Below the pieces are notes generated by a model. It searched no databases. It saw only the letters and a list, made by a program, of their open reading frames with translations, and had not been told where the DNA came from. Positions 54,937-63,775 of a DNA stretch of 64,000 bases are shown piece after piece (the first letter of the stretch is position 1; each line of letters starts with the position of its first letter). The position numbers and the translations under genes are program-made. The stretch lies in contig NZ_MTKN01000012.1 of assembly GCF_001975825.1 (NCBI RefSeq), positions 62,001-126,000 of the forward strand, read 5' to 3'. This DNA is from [Flexibacter] sp. ATCC 35208 (GTDB lineage Bacteria > Bacteroidota > Bacteroidia > Chitinophagales > Chitinophagaceae).

Positions 54937-57360
54937 TTAATTTAAAATTATTCTATACTTCACAGCCGGATCCTCGCGCTGGTCGGGCTTAAACAAATGC
55001 AACAAATAATATTTCCCATTCACCCAATCCTGCACCGCATTATCATAATACTGACTTCCAGGATTACCACTTTCCCCGCCAGGATAGATCCCGTAAGCTT
55101 CTACAGGGTCTCCCATCTGCACGATCATACGCCATGAAGGACCATGATTTTCCTTTATACAATTCACTATATGTCTGCCACCACCCGTATATAAGTGATA
55201 TGCGCCAAACGGAACTATACTACGGGTGATGTGTCTGATATCTGTACCACGGTAACGCCCCCACTCTAATTTATTTTTCACCTCCAACGCTTTTGCGGTA
55301 TCCGCTGCTTTGGCCAGGGCAGCGTACATCAGGCCGGAGAAGGTTTCTTTCTCTGGTGTGTTGATGTTGTCAATAAAGTGAAATGCAGTATCTTTTATCA
55401 GCAGATTCAACGTTGTTTTTTCCCATGGCATCTGGTATACATCTTCTCCGAACTGTGCCATATCATCATCCCATATTTCGCTTTGCAGATTATTCCATAC
55501 TAACTGGAACACAGTCGCAGCCTTGCTATCAGCAGTGCTTTGCTGATTCCAGGATGTGAGGAGTTGCCAGTATTTTTTCTGATCGGCTGTGAGTAATGAT
55601 TGGGAAAGGTGTGCACCAAATACAGGAATGGCAGCCCTTGCCAGCAAATTGGTGTAGTCATTTTGCAAAGCCATCATATCCTGGATAGTGATCTGGCTAT
55701 CTGCCGCCAACACTTCATTGATACGCTTGCCACGGAACAAATCATAACCACCGACAAAGTTATATGGATACGTATCGTCTGTCGGATTTTGATTGGCAGA
55801 ACTAACAAAACCGCGGGCAGGATTATGCAGATGTGGTAATTCGTTTCGTGGTATATACCCTTGCCAGGCAAAGGTGCTGTCATCACCAGGCATCACGAAT
55901 TTACCCTGATCCTTCCAGCGCAAAGGATATTCTCCATTGTGCCAGATAGCGATGTCACCATCTTTAGAAGCGAAGGCAAAGTTCTGTGCCGGACATTGAT
56001 AGTCTTTGATAGCTGCGAGGTAGTCGTCGTAATTTTTTGCTTTGTTGAGGAGCAGGAAAGTACGCAGTTCGTTCGATGGGTCATGGGCTTTCCAGCGCAT
56101 GGCGAGGAACTGAAATTCTTCTTTTTGATGTGCAGGGAAGGTATTATCGTAGGCGACAGGTCCCCATATGGTGTAGGCGACGGTATCGTAGAAAGGTTGT
56201 TGTCCCCTGATATTGATTTGTTCTATACGAAGGTCTGCATCGCGCCAGGTGCCATTAAATAAATACTGTTTGCGGCCATTGCGAAATTGCAGTTTGTAGA
56301 AATCTTTTACGTCTTCTTCCCCATTTGTTACCCCCCAGGCAATATCGTTATTGAAGCCAATGATCACGCCGGGCGCACCGGGCAACGAAGCACCATAAGT
56401 GTTTTGTTGCGGTGTGTGCAGCTGCACTTCGTACCAGAGGGAAGGCAGACTCAGGCCAAGGTGAGGATCATTACACAAGATCGGCGCACCGGAGCGGGTT
56501 TTAGAACCAGCTACCGCCCAGTTGTTGCTACCATTGTCCGGATCCGGTTTTTCTTCTTTAAAATGCTGTAAGGCACCCGCCAGTTTGATAATGCTGTCTG
56601 GTGGCGCTACTGCTTTCACGGTAGCCGGATCGAAGTGGGTGTTTTTAGGCACGATCGGGTCCAGGCTATCATTGAAATCAGGGTATAATAAGTTGAAATC
56701 TTCCTTGCTGAAAATACGGCGGGCGTTGGTGTATTCGAGGTCTTCGGATTCACCGGCCAGATCGTTTGCCATCAGTTTGAGGAGGACAGCGGAGTTCAGT
56801 GTGGTCCAGGGCTCCGGTTTGTAGTCAAGGAGCTTGTATTCTATGGGCAGACTTGCCTTGCTCAATGTTTGAATGTAGGCATTTACACCTGCAGCGTAAG
56901 ATTCGATAGCGGTTTTGGTAAAAGGATCCTTTACCATTTCCTTCAGTGCGACCTCAGCACTGTAAACCATGCCACGGCGGCGTTGCATTCTGTCGTAATC
57001 GACCATTTTAGGGCCGAGTATTTCAGAGAGACGACCAGAGGCGGCGAAGATCTGCAATTCCATTTGCCAGAGGCGATCACGGGCGTGGAGGAAACCTTCT
57101 ATATAGTAGGCGTCTGCGTCGTTTTCAGCGAAGATATGAGGGACCATGCGGTCATCCAGCCAGACTTCGGACTTGCCGGTGAGGCCGGGGAGGTGGATGG
57201 TTTCATTATAATCTTTGCTGATGGGGGTGGCGTTTTGCCAAAAACCTTCCTGAGGACTGAGTAATGGGCCAACAGGGGGCAGTGCACCCCATTTGTGGGA
57301 CAAAGCAAAAATAAGTAAAGCGGTTATTCCGGTCGTAATGGCAAATGGTATGATTCTCAT
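54937..57360 (-). CDS. Penicillin acylase (amidase) family N-terminal nucleophile hydrolase
   Basis: An 807-aa protein with an N-terminal membrane anchor or signal (about 4-20). It is made as a precursor that should cut itself before Ser278 (NGSNNWAVAGSKT), freeing the nucleophile of the beta chain. The upstream part is the alpha chain and spacer. Other family signatures are CNDPHLGLSLPSLWYE, GAPGVIIGFNNDIAWGVTN and the C-terminal VNCIKENHGPSWRMIVQMG. Members cut amides such as penicillins or acyl-homoserine lactones; the natural substrate here is not evident. It is a single leftward gene downstream of the repeat tract. Confidence 0.92.
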   Translation of the reverse strand: MRIIPFAITTGITALLIFALSHKWGALPPVGPLLSPQEGFWQNATPISKDYNETIHLPGLTGKSEVWLDDRMVPHIFAENDADAYYIEGFLHARDRLWQMELQIFAASGRLSEILGPKMVDYDRMQRRRGMVYSAEVALKEMVKDPFTKTAIESYAAGVNAYIQTLSKASLPIEYKLLDYKPEPWTTLNSAVLLKLMANDLAGESEDLEYTNARRIFSKEDFNLLYPDFNDSLDPIVPKNTHFDPATVKAVAPPDSIIKLAGALQHFKEEKPDPDNGSNNWAVAGSKTRSGAPILCNDPHLGLSLPSLWYEVQLHTPQQNTYGASLPGAPGVIIGFNNDIAWGVTNGEEDVKDFYKLQFRNGRKQYLFNGTWRDADLRIEQINIRGQQPFYDTVAYTIWGPVAYDNTFPAHQKEEFQFLAMRWKAHDPSNELRTFLLLNKAKNYDDYLAAIKDYQCPAQNFAFASKDGDIAIWHNGEYPLRWKDQGKFVMPGDDSTFAWQGYIPRNELPHLHNPARGFVSSANQNPTDDTYPYNFVGGYDLFRGKRINEVLAADSQITIQDMMALQNDYTNLLARAAIPVFGAHLSQSLLTADQKKYWQLLTSWNQQSTADSKAATVFQLVWNNLQSEIWDDDMAQFGEDVYQMPWEKTTLNLLIKDTAFHFIDNINTPEKETFSGLMYAALAKAADTAKALEVKNKLEWGRYRGTDIRHITRSIVPFGAYHLYTGGGRHIVNCIKENHGPSWRMIVQMGDPVEAYGIYPGGESGNPGSQYYDNAVQDWVNGKYYLLHLFKPDQREDPAVKYRIILN

Positions 57361-57454
57361 AGCAAGGAAGTGAATAGCTAATATACAATTTTTTCAGCCG
57401 CGGTGATTTTGGTGGATGGCAATAATGAAATCATATGGATGAATCGTAGGTGAG

Positions 57455-57518
57455 CCGGTTATAAGCCGCCAATAACCCGCCTCTTTATAGATGCGGGTTA
57501 TTGGCGGCTTATAGCCGG
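57455..57518. repeat. Large GC-rich hairpin
   Basis: Two 26-nt arms (57455-57480 and 57493-57518) match at 25 of 26 positions around a 12-nt loop. A further partial copy of the right arm (GGCGGCTTATAGGCGGGTTA) follows at about 57525-57544. There is no T run, so it resembles a REP-type palindrome more than a terminator. It lies between the starts of the acylase gene and the tandem repeat array. Confidence 0.75.
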
Positions 57519-57575
57519 GATATAGGCGGCTTATAGGCGGGTTATCTCCCTGAGAATGCAAAAGAAGTGCTATGG

Positions 57576-57778
57576 CTACGGTTGTAACCAGCAGGGGGGA
57601 GTAGCTACTTTTTAGTACGAAAAGCGACATCCCGCGAGGGGGTATCGACTACCTTTTAGCAAGAATGCGATAACCAGCGAGGACGCATTAGCTACTCTTT
57701 AGCAAGAAAAATGATATCCCGTGGGGGGTATCGACTACCTTTTAGCAAGAAATGCGATAACCAGCGAGTTCCCATTAT
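57576..57778. repeat. Tandem array of 43-44-bp units abutting bioF
   Basis: Units begin with CTAC at 57605, 57649, 57692 and 57735 (spacing 44, 43, 43), with a shortened unit at 57576. Units 1 and 3 resemble each other, as do units 2 and 4, so the higher-order period is about 87 bp. A typical unit contains TTTTAGCAAGAA…GCGATAACCAGCGAG. The last unit ends at the bioF stop codon (57779). No cas genes are present. Confidence 0.85.
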
Positions 57779-58891
57779 TTACCCCTTAGTCAAAACCCCA
57801 ATCACCTTATCCACTTCCTCTTCTGTATTAAAACTATGCAATACAATACGCAGCCTTTCCTTCCCTTTGGGCACAGTAGGATGTAAAATGGCCCGGATAT
57901 CCAATCCTTCTCCCTGAAGTCGCGCCGCCAATTCCCTAGTAGCCGTATTTCCAGGGGTCAAAACAACCTGAATAGGCGTTTCACTGGGCAATGTATCCAG
58001 CGCCGCCACTCCCTTCCGGAATCGGGTAATTAAAGCCGCCAGGTGAGTTCTGGCTTCCTGCATATAAGGAAACAAATCGTAACTGGCCATGATCGCTGCC
58101 ATCGCAGTAGGTGGCAGGGCCGTGGTATATATAAATGAGCGGGAAAAATTGATAAGATAATCACGTAAATGACTGGAACCCAGCACGACGGCACCATGAC
58201 ATCCTACAGCCTTGCCAAATGTATGTACCCTGGCAAAACATTGAGCCTGCAATTCCAGGTGCTGTACCAGGCCCTCGCCTTTTGCACCGACTACACCCGT
58301 GGCGTGGGCTTCGTCTACAATGAGGTGGGCGCCTGCCCTTTCACAAATGGCCGCGATGGCGGTTAAAGGGGCAAAGTCTCCATCCATGGAATACACAGAC
58401 TCTACTGCCACGAAGATATTGCCCGTGGCGTTGGAGAGTTTCTTTTCAAGATCAATCGTATCATTGTGCAGGAAAGAAAATGCCTGCGCTTTGGAAAGCC
58501 GGATGCCATCACGGATACTGGCATGGATAAGGGAATCGTAAATGATCGTATCTCCTTTTTGGGGTACAGCGCTGAATAATCCAAGATTCGCATCGTAGCC
58601 GGAGTTATAAATTAACCCGGCGGCACTTTGATGAAATCCTGCCAACATAATTTCCGTTTCTTCTACCCAGAGGTAATTGCCTGCCAGTAAACGTGAGCCG
58701 GTACTGCCGTGGGCGAAAGGCCGCGCGGCAAGGAGATTATGTACGGCTTCCTGCATGGCCATGCTCTTTGCCAGGCCAAGGTAATCGTTGGAACAAAAGT
58801 CTACCATACCGGGTGCCGGCAGGCGTAATTGACGGAGGGCGTGCTGTTCTTTGCGTGCTGCCAGTTGCGCTAAAAGAAAATCTTCTTTCAT
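57779..58891 (-). CDS. bioF: 8-amino-7-oxononanoate synthase (KAPA synthase)
   Basis: A 370-aa PLP-dependent alpha-oxoamine synthase that condenses pimeloyl-ACP/CoA with alanine in biotin synthesis. Signatures are FCSNDYLGL at 32-40, HGSTGSRLLAG at 61-71, LIVDEAHATGVVG around 190-202, and HTFGKAVGCHGAVV with PLP lysine Lys227. No other bio gene is nearby, so biotin genes must be dispersed or the enzyme is a relative with another product. Its promoter overlaps that of miaE head-to-head. A -7 element ends only 5 bp before the ATG, so the message may be leaderless. Confidence 0.88.
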   Translation of the reverse strand: MKEDFLLAQLAARKEQHALRQLRLPAPGMVDFCSNDYLGLAKSMAMQEAVHNLLAARPFAHGSTGSRLLAGNYLWVEETEIMLAGFHQSAAGLIYNSGYDANLGLFSAVPQKGDTIIYDSLIHASIRDGIRLSKAQAFSFLHNDTIDLEKKLSNATGNIFVAVESVYSMDGDFAPLTAIAAICERAGAHLIVDEAHATGVVGAKGEGLVQHLELQAQCFARVHTFGKAVGCHGAVVLGSSHLRDYLINFSRSFIYTTALPPTAMAAIMASYDLFPYMQEARTHLAALITRFRKGVAALDTLPSETPIQVVLTPGNTATRELAARLQGEGLDIRAILHPTVPKGKERLRIVLHSFNTEEEVDKVIGVLTKG

Positions 58892-58895
58892 CTTT

Positions 58896-58913
58896 CAAAG
58901 CTAAGTAACTTTG
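58896..58913. promoter_or_regulatory. Back-to-back -7 elements for bioF and miaE
   Basis: CAAAGCTAAGTAACTTTG contains TAACTTTG (58906-58913, rightward) and TAGCTTTG (58903-58896 on the - strand, leftward), both exact TAnnTTTG matches pointing away from each other. The two form an imperfect palindrome. Neither has a good -33 TTG. Confidence 0.55.
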
Positions 58914-58947
58914 TGGACGATAATTAATGAAAAGCAACTTAACGCGC

Positions 58948-59544
58948 ATGAGTAAAGTATCTATCCTTGGACTTCATCTTCCTTCTGACCCACGTTGGGT
59001 AAACCTGGCCGCTATTTCCCTGGAAGAAGTATTGACAGACCATGCTTTTTGTGAGCAAAAAGCTGCAACTTCCTGTATCTCTTTGATTCAGCGTTATCCG
59101 CACAGAGATAGACTGGTACAGGAACTGGCGCCGATCGTGACTGAAGAGTGGGGACATTTCCGGCAGGTACTGGCAGAGATGAAAAAGAGAGGGTTTCAGT
59201 TGGGGAAACAACGAAAAGATCTATACGTAAATGCGTTGATGCAGCATCAGAATAAAGGGGGGGATCCGGATACGGTGTTCCTGGATCGGTTGCTGACTTT
59301 TGCGCTGATTGAAGCAAGAAGTTGTGAGCGGTTTAGATTATTGAGTGAAGATCTGGAAGATGAATATCTCCGTGAGTTTTACCGGAAATTTATGATTTCT
59401 GAAGCAGGGCATTACCGGTTATTTATCGACCTGGCAAATGAGTATTTACCGGAAGAGAAGGTAAAAGCGCGCTGGCAGGAATGGCTGACGATTGAGGCGG
59501 ATATAATGGATAAAATGGAAGTGAGGGGAGATAGGATTCATTAG
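58948..59544 (+). CDS. miaE: tRNA-(ms2io6A)-hydroxylase
   Basis: A 198-aa ferritin-like di-iron enzyme; the start at 58948 (MSKVSILGLHLPSDPRWVNL) is preferred to 58927 because it gives the family N terminus and leaves room for a leader. Iron ligands are expected in DHAFCEQKAA, PIVTEEWGHFRQ, ALIEARSCERF and ISEAGHYRLF. MiaE hydroxylates the isopentenyl group of ms2i6A37 in tRNAs using oxygen. It is monocistronic and convergent with the patatin gene. Confidence 0.93.
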   Translation: MSKVSILGLHLPSDPRWVNLAAISLEEVLTDHAFCEQKAATSCISLIQRYPHRDRLVQELAPIVTEEWGHFRQVLAEMKKRGFQLGKQRKDLYVNALMQHQNKGGDPDTVFLDRLLTFALIEARSCERFRLLSEDLEDEYLREFYRKFMISEAGHYRLFIDLANEYLPEEKVKARWQEWLTIEADIMDKMEVRGDRIH

Positions 59545-59630
59545 AAGCAGACTTTCATTATCCTACATGGTTCATCATTGAAACCGATCCTGAAACCAGC
59601 GGGACAGCATCTATACAAGTAATTATTCAC

Positions 59631-59659
59631 AGGCTTCAATAGTGGTTCCCTTGAAGCCT
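59631..59659. terminator. Bidirectional terminator between miaE and the patatin gene
   Basis: AGGCTTCAA (59631-59639) pairs with TTGAAGCCT (59651-59659), followed by TCTTTAT. It lies between convergent genes. Confidence 0.65.
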
Positions 59660-59669
59660 TCTTTATAGC

Positions 59670-61910
59670 TTAAAAATTAAACCCAATATTTACATAAAAA
59701 CGTAACCGGCCATCCTGATCGCAATACATCATTGTGCCTTCTATCGGCCCCATGAATGTAGAATAGCCAGCTGATATGCCATACCCACTCAGGTATTTAA
59801 ATTTCGTTTCCACATCCCCCATAAAATCATACACTGCAGCACCTACCCTTGGCGTGGTGAAGATATTCCGTGCCACTTCATACTGATACGCCAGTTGTAA
59901 TGTAGCGGCAGAAGATGTACTCACCTCTCCTTCCAATATCCCTACAAACGGCAACTGGTTGCGCAGGACATTGTTCAATCCCCCAATCTGAAAAGCATTG
60001 ATCGGACCTTGTTTGTGATTGAAGTTCACACCGCCACCGGCCTGAATTTGCAAAGCGCCTTTATATCCAAATGGAATATGGTATTTTGCCTGCAACAAAG
60101 CCCGCTGGTAATCGGCAAAGTTGATATTGGTAGAATCCAGTGATTGCTGCACCCCATCACGAAACACCCTGAAACCCGGGTTTTCATTATAGATCCAGCC
60201 TGCTTCGAACTGCAGATCGATCCCTTTGCGTGAGTAGATCTTTCTATCGAGCGAGTTCATACCGATATAAAAATAGCTGTTTAGTTGTGTGCTGTTTCCA
60301 CGTATTTCCTGCTCATCTGCATAGCGGGGGTTCAGGTTTAAGAACTCCCAACGGGTACCGATACCCATGGCCATCATACTATTTAATGTCCATTGGAAAT
60401 GTATATCGGTGTTTAAGTATTTACTATGATAATCCTGTTTTGCTTTCAGGTTTTCATATTGTGTCATCGAGTTATCCTCGAAGTAAAAACCAAGGCCTAC
60501 ACCGAAGTTCCTGTCATGACCGGTATATTTAAAGTACTCTGCCTGCACACGCGGATTTTCGCTGATAGCGACGGTCACAAATGCACGGGAGTTAGGTATG
60601 ATAAAGTTGCGTTGTGTAACATTGACGATCGCGCTGGCATTTGTAAAACTATTATAACTAAGTGCGAATTTTACATACGTGAGCGGATTCTCTTCCACAT
60701 TTACGTTCATGATAGTCTGGCGCTTGTCATCCGGTATGAGGTCGTATGTGATCATTTTATAGAATCGGGTACCAAATACATTCAGCACTGCTTCTTTGAT
60801 ATGCTGGGAAGTGTAGCAGCCACCAGTTTTGAGCCCAAGGCGCCCCAGGAAAAATTTCTCATCTGAGTGCTTGAGACCATTTACTCGAATTTCAGTCAGT
60901 TCAATATCAGCGGTAAAAGGTAAACGGTTCTTTTCGAAAGGTGGCAATGGATTGATGGCCTGTAGTGAATCGGCCAGGTGCTTAAACACGGGATACATCT
61001 CTCTGCCCTTGCGCTTACCTATTTCTATGATAGAATCAACGCTGCCAAAGCTGGCGGCACTGTAGTTTTCCAGTTTATGCTGAATGAAGATATCGCAGAG
61101 TTGTCGTTCATCCTTGAAGTCGTCGGCGTCTTTGTAGAAACCGAGTTGCTGGATCACATCCAGTGGTGTTTGCAACTGATCTGATTTGCGAAGACCTCCT
61201 GATACGTTGGACCCGATCACGATGTCGGCCCCCATTTCCTTAGCGGTGATAACCGGGAAGTTGCGGACTACACCGCCATCGACCAACTTACGGTCACCTA
61301 TATTGATCGCTGTAAAAATAGAAGGAATGGCCATACTGGCACGGATAGCAGTGACAATATCGCCGGTATCGAGTGTGACGATGGCTCCATTGGACACATC
61401 GGTGGCGATACATTTAAAAGGAATATTGAATTTGGAAAAATCCCGCACCCCATTGGCAGGCCAGCACATACGTGCAAGCTCCAGCCATAGCTGTTCACCG
61501 GAAATTACGCCGGAGGCCAGTTTGGGTTTGCCAAATTCAAAGGGGATTTCGATGATATATTTATTATACTCTTTCTTTTCTTCGTAAGAGATGTCGGTGA
61601 GAACGGGTTGGTTGGTAAAAAGGTTGTTCCAGTCGAGTTCCCTGGCCATTCTTTCGATGTCGGAACCGGAGTAGCCCATGGAATAGAGGGCACCAACGAT
61701 GCTCCCCATACTGGTGCCGGTGAGGTAATCTATATGTAGTCCGGCGCTGTCAAGGGCTTCGAGGATACCGATATGGGCCAGGCCTTTGGCGCCTCCACCG
61801 CTGAGGGTCACTCCTATTTTGGGACGACCGGTCCCCGGCTGCTGTGCAAACATGACAGCAGGAAATAAAATGATCCCTAACCAACAAACAAATACCCTTC
61901 TGAAACGCAT
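59670..61910 (-). CDS. Patatin-like phospholipase with POTRA and Omp85-type barrel
   Basis: A 746-aa protein started at 61910 (MRFRRVFVCWLGIILF…FAQ, a proper signal peptide); the longer frame to 62087 has an unnatural N terminus. The patatin domain (about 30-300) has the oxyanion loop SGGGAKGLAHIG, nucleophile Ser67 (GTSMGS) and catalytic Asp211 (VDGGVVRN). A POTRA-like segment (about 335-410) and a 16-strand-like Omp85 barrel follow, ending in aromatic RLRFYVNIGFNF. This is the layout of PlpD-type type Vd autotransporters and related Bacteroidota RssA proteins. Confidence 0.93.
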   Translation of the reverse strand: MRFRRVFVCWLGIILFPAVMFAQQPGTGRPKIGVTLSGGGAKGLAHIGILEALDSAGLHIDYLTGTSMGSIVGALYSMGYSGSDIERMARELDWNNLFTNQPVLTDISYEEKKEYNKYIIEIPFEFGKPKLASGVISGEQLWLELARMCWPANGVRDFSKFNIPFKCIATDVSNGAIVTLDTGDIVTAIRASMAIPSIFTAINIGDRKLVDGGVVRNFPVITAKEMGADIVIGSNVSGGLRKSDQLQTPLDVIQQLGFYKDADDFKDERQLCDIFIQHKLENYSAASFGSVDSIIEIGKRKGREMYPVFKHLADSLQAINPLPPFEKNRLPFTADIELTEIRVNGLKHSDEKFFLGRLGLKTGGCYTSQHIKEAVLNVFGTRFYKMITYDLIPDDKRQTIMNVNVEENPLTYVKFALSYNSFTNASAIVNVTQRNFIIPNSRAFVTVAISENPRVQAEYFKYTGHDRNFGVGLGFYFEDNSMTQYENLKAKQDYHSKYLNTDIHFQWTLNSMMAMGIGTRWEFLNLNPRYADEQEIRGNSTQLNSYFYIGMNSLDRKIYSRKGIDLQFEAGWIYNENPGFRVFRDGVQQSLDSTNINFADYQRALLQAKYHIPFGYKGALQIQAGGGVNFNHKQGPINAFQIGGLNNVLRNQLPFVGILEGEVSTSSAATLQLAYQYEVARNIFTTPRVGAAVYDFMGDVETKFKYLSGYGISAGYSTFMGPIEGTMMYCDQDGRLRFYVNIGFNF

Positions 61911-62136
61911 ATATCTTGACTGTAAGTTCCCTGATTTGACCCGAAGGTAGCAGAATAAGTTTAAAAAATGAGTTTTCCCGCGATGATCTGTAGCAGGCAT
62001 AGGGAGACTCAATTTTATCCAAAATCTACGGTTTAACTGCCTCTTCAAAAAATATAATATTTGCGTTTTTATTATTATTTTATACAACTATTTGTAGCAT
62101 TTCAAACTATTAGGACTACCTTATATTTCCACAAGT

Positions 62137-63621
62137 ATGATAAAAAACACGACTGCGCACAACATCTGGCAGGTGATCCTGGCTTCTTCGGCCGGCACGC
62201 TGATAGAATGGTATGATTTCTACATCTTTGGCAGTTTGTCTGCTATAATTGCTGAAAAGTTTTTCCCGCCCAGCAATCCTGATCTTGCTTACATAATGAC
62301 ACTGGCCACTTTTGCAGTGGGGTTTGTGGTCAGGCCTTTTGGCGCGATTGTGTTCGGGAGATTGGGGGATATTGTCGGGAGGAAGTATACTTTTTTACTT
62401 ACCCTGCTCATCATGGGTGGGTCTACTTTTGCTATTGGCCTGGTACCGGGTTATGGAACGATTGGCGTACTGGCACCGATTATTGTATTGATATTACGGC
62501 TATTACAGGGATTGGCGCTGGGTGGAGAATATGGAGGTGCTGCAACATATGTGGCAGAGCATTCGGCACATAACAAGCGTGGGTATTATACAAGTTTTAT
62601 ACAGACGACGGCTACGTTGGGGTTGTTTGTATCGCTGGCGGTGATCCTGATTACGAGGAGTAGCATGACGACGGATCAGTTCAATGATTGGGGATGGCGG
62701 GTGCCGTTCTGGTTGTCGGTGTTGCTGGTGTTGATGTCTTATTATATCAGGATCCGGTTGCAGGAGTCGCCGGAGTTTGCGCAGTTGAAAGCGGAGGGGA
62801 AGACGGCGAAGAACCCGATAAAAGAGAGTTTTGGCAAGAAAGAGAATTTGAAAGTGGTGTTGCTGGCGTTGTTTGGAGCCGCGATGGGCCAAGGGGTGAT
62901 CTGGTATACGGGGCAGTTTTATGCTTTGTCGTTTTTGCAAAAGACGATGAACATTGAATTTGTGCAGTCTAATATAATAATAGCGGTGGCGCTGGTGTTG
63001 GGAACGCCGTTCTTTATTTATTTTGGGTGGTTGTCGGATAAGATCGGGCGAAAGAAGATTATGATGGCGGGGATGTTGGTAGCGGCGCTGGCGTATTATC
63101 CCATATATGCAAGGATGGATCAGATTGGGAATATTGGTTTGAAGACGGAGGAGAAGGCGAAGTATACGATAGAGAATACGATGACGAGGAATGAGAAGAT
63201 GCAGAATGTGGAGAAGACCGTGAAGACGAGGGTGTATGATGATGAGACGAAGGTGAAGGAGACGGTGGTGAATACAGATGGGAAAGAGGAGAAGAAGACG
63301 GAGGTGGTAGTGGGCAAGAGTGGTGTGATACAATTGGTATTGCTGGTATGGGTGCAGGTGTTATTTGTGACGATGGTGTATGGGCCGATAGCGGCGTTTT
63401 TGGTGGAGTTGTTTCCGGCGAGGATCAGGTATACTTCGATGAGTTTGCCTTATCATTTGGGGAATGGGGTGTTTGGAGGGTTGTTGCCTACAGTGGCGAC
63501 GATATTGGTGACGCAGACGCATCATCATTTGGCGGGGTTGGTGTACCCGATTGGGGTGGCGGGGATTTGTTTTGTGATTGGGATGGTGTTTATTAAGGAG
63601 AATATGATATCTAAAGAATAG
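62137..63621 (+). CDS. MFS transporter, metabolite:H+ symporter (MHS) family
   Basis: A 494-aa inner-membrane transporter. MHS/KgtP/ProP signatures are SSAGTLIEWYDFYIFG at the N terminus, GRLGDIVGRKYTF in the first cytoplasmic loop, LQGLALGGEYGGAATYVAEH, and RLQESPEF in the central loop. A charged insert of about 70 residues (about 327-397, Lys/Glu/Val/Thr-rich) lies in a loop of the C-terminal half; as I recall, Bacteroidota members often have one. The substrate is probably an organic acid or osmolyte. The 3' third is very rich in G on the + strand, with a preference for G-ending codons. Confidence 0.9.
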   Translation: MIKNTTAHNIWQVILASSAGTLIEWYDFYIFGSLSAIIAEKFFPPSNPDLAYIMTLATFAVGFVVRPFGAIVFGRLGDIVGRKYTFLLTLLIMGGSTFAIGLVPGYGTIGVLAPIIVLILRLLQGLALGGEYGGAATYVAEHSAHNKRGYYTSFIQTTATLGLFVSLAVILITRSSMTTDQFNDWGWRVPFWLSVLLVLMSYYIRIRLQESPEFAQLKAEGKTAKNPIKESFGKKENLKVVLLALFGAAMGQGVIWYTGQFYALSFLQKTMNIEFVQSNIIIAVALVLGTPFFIYFGWLSDKIGRKKIMMAGMLVAALAYYPIYARMDQIGNIGLKTEEKAKYTIENTMTRNEKMQNVEKTVKTRVYDDETKVKETVVNTDGKEEKKTEVVVGKSGVIQLVLLVWVQVLFVTMVYGPIAAFLVELFPARIRYTSMSLPYHLGNGVFGGLLPTVATILVTQTHHHLAGLVYPIGVAGICFVIGMVFIKENMISKE

Positions 63622-63626
63622 GGTAG

Positions 63627-63662
63627 AATCCGGAAGAATTGCTGCTCAATTCTTCCGGATTT
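63627..63662 (+). terminator. Terminator of the MFS gene
   Basis: A perfect 15-bp inverted repeat (63627-63641 with 63647-63661) begins 6 bp after the stop and is followed by a short T run. Confidence 0.85.
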
Positions 63663-63670
63663 TAGTAGGG

Positions 63671-63708
63671 GCGGTTGCGGACCTGGTGGTTCGCAACCGC
63701 TTTTTATT
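63671..63708 (+). terminator. Second terminator hairpin
   Basis: GCGGTTGCG (63671-63679) pairs with CGCAACCGC (63692-63700), followed by TTTTTATT. A third copy of CGCAACCGC appears at 63767-63775 beside the stop of the next gene. Confidence 0.75.
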
Positions 63709-63775
63709 GAAGGAATTTAATTGCGAAGGTGTTGGATCTGGCGAACAGAAACTGATTTTTTATTTCCGCAACCGC

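Noticed and set aside
57576..57778. CRISPR array
   Set aside because: Units are contiguous tandem copies without unique spacers, alternate in two types, and no cas gene is present.
57779..58891. Biotin operon
   Set aside because: Only bioF is present; the neighbours (miaE, acylase) have no role in biotin synthesis.
62503..63333. 276-aa leftward reading frame opposite the MFS gene
   Set aside because: Its composition (very rich in His, Arg, Leu, Ile) is that of an antisense shadow of a G-rich gene, and it has no domain or signal.
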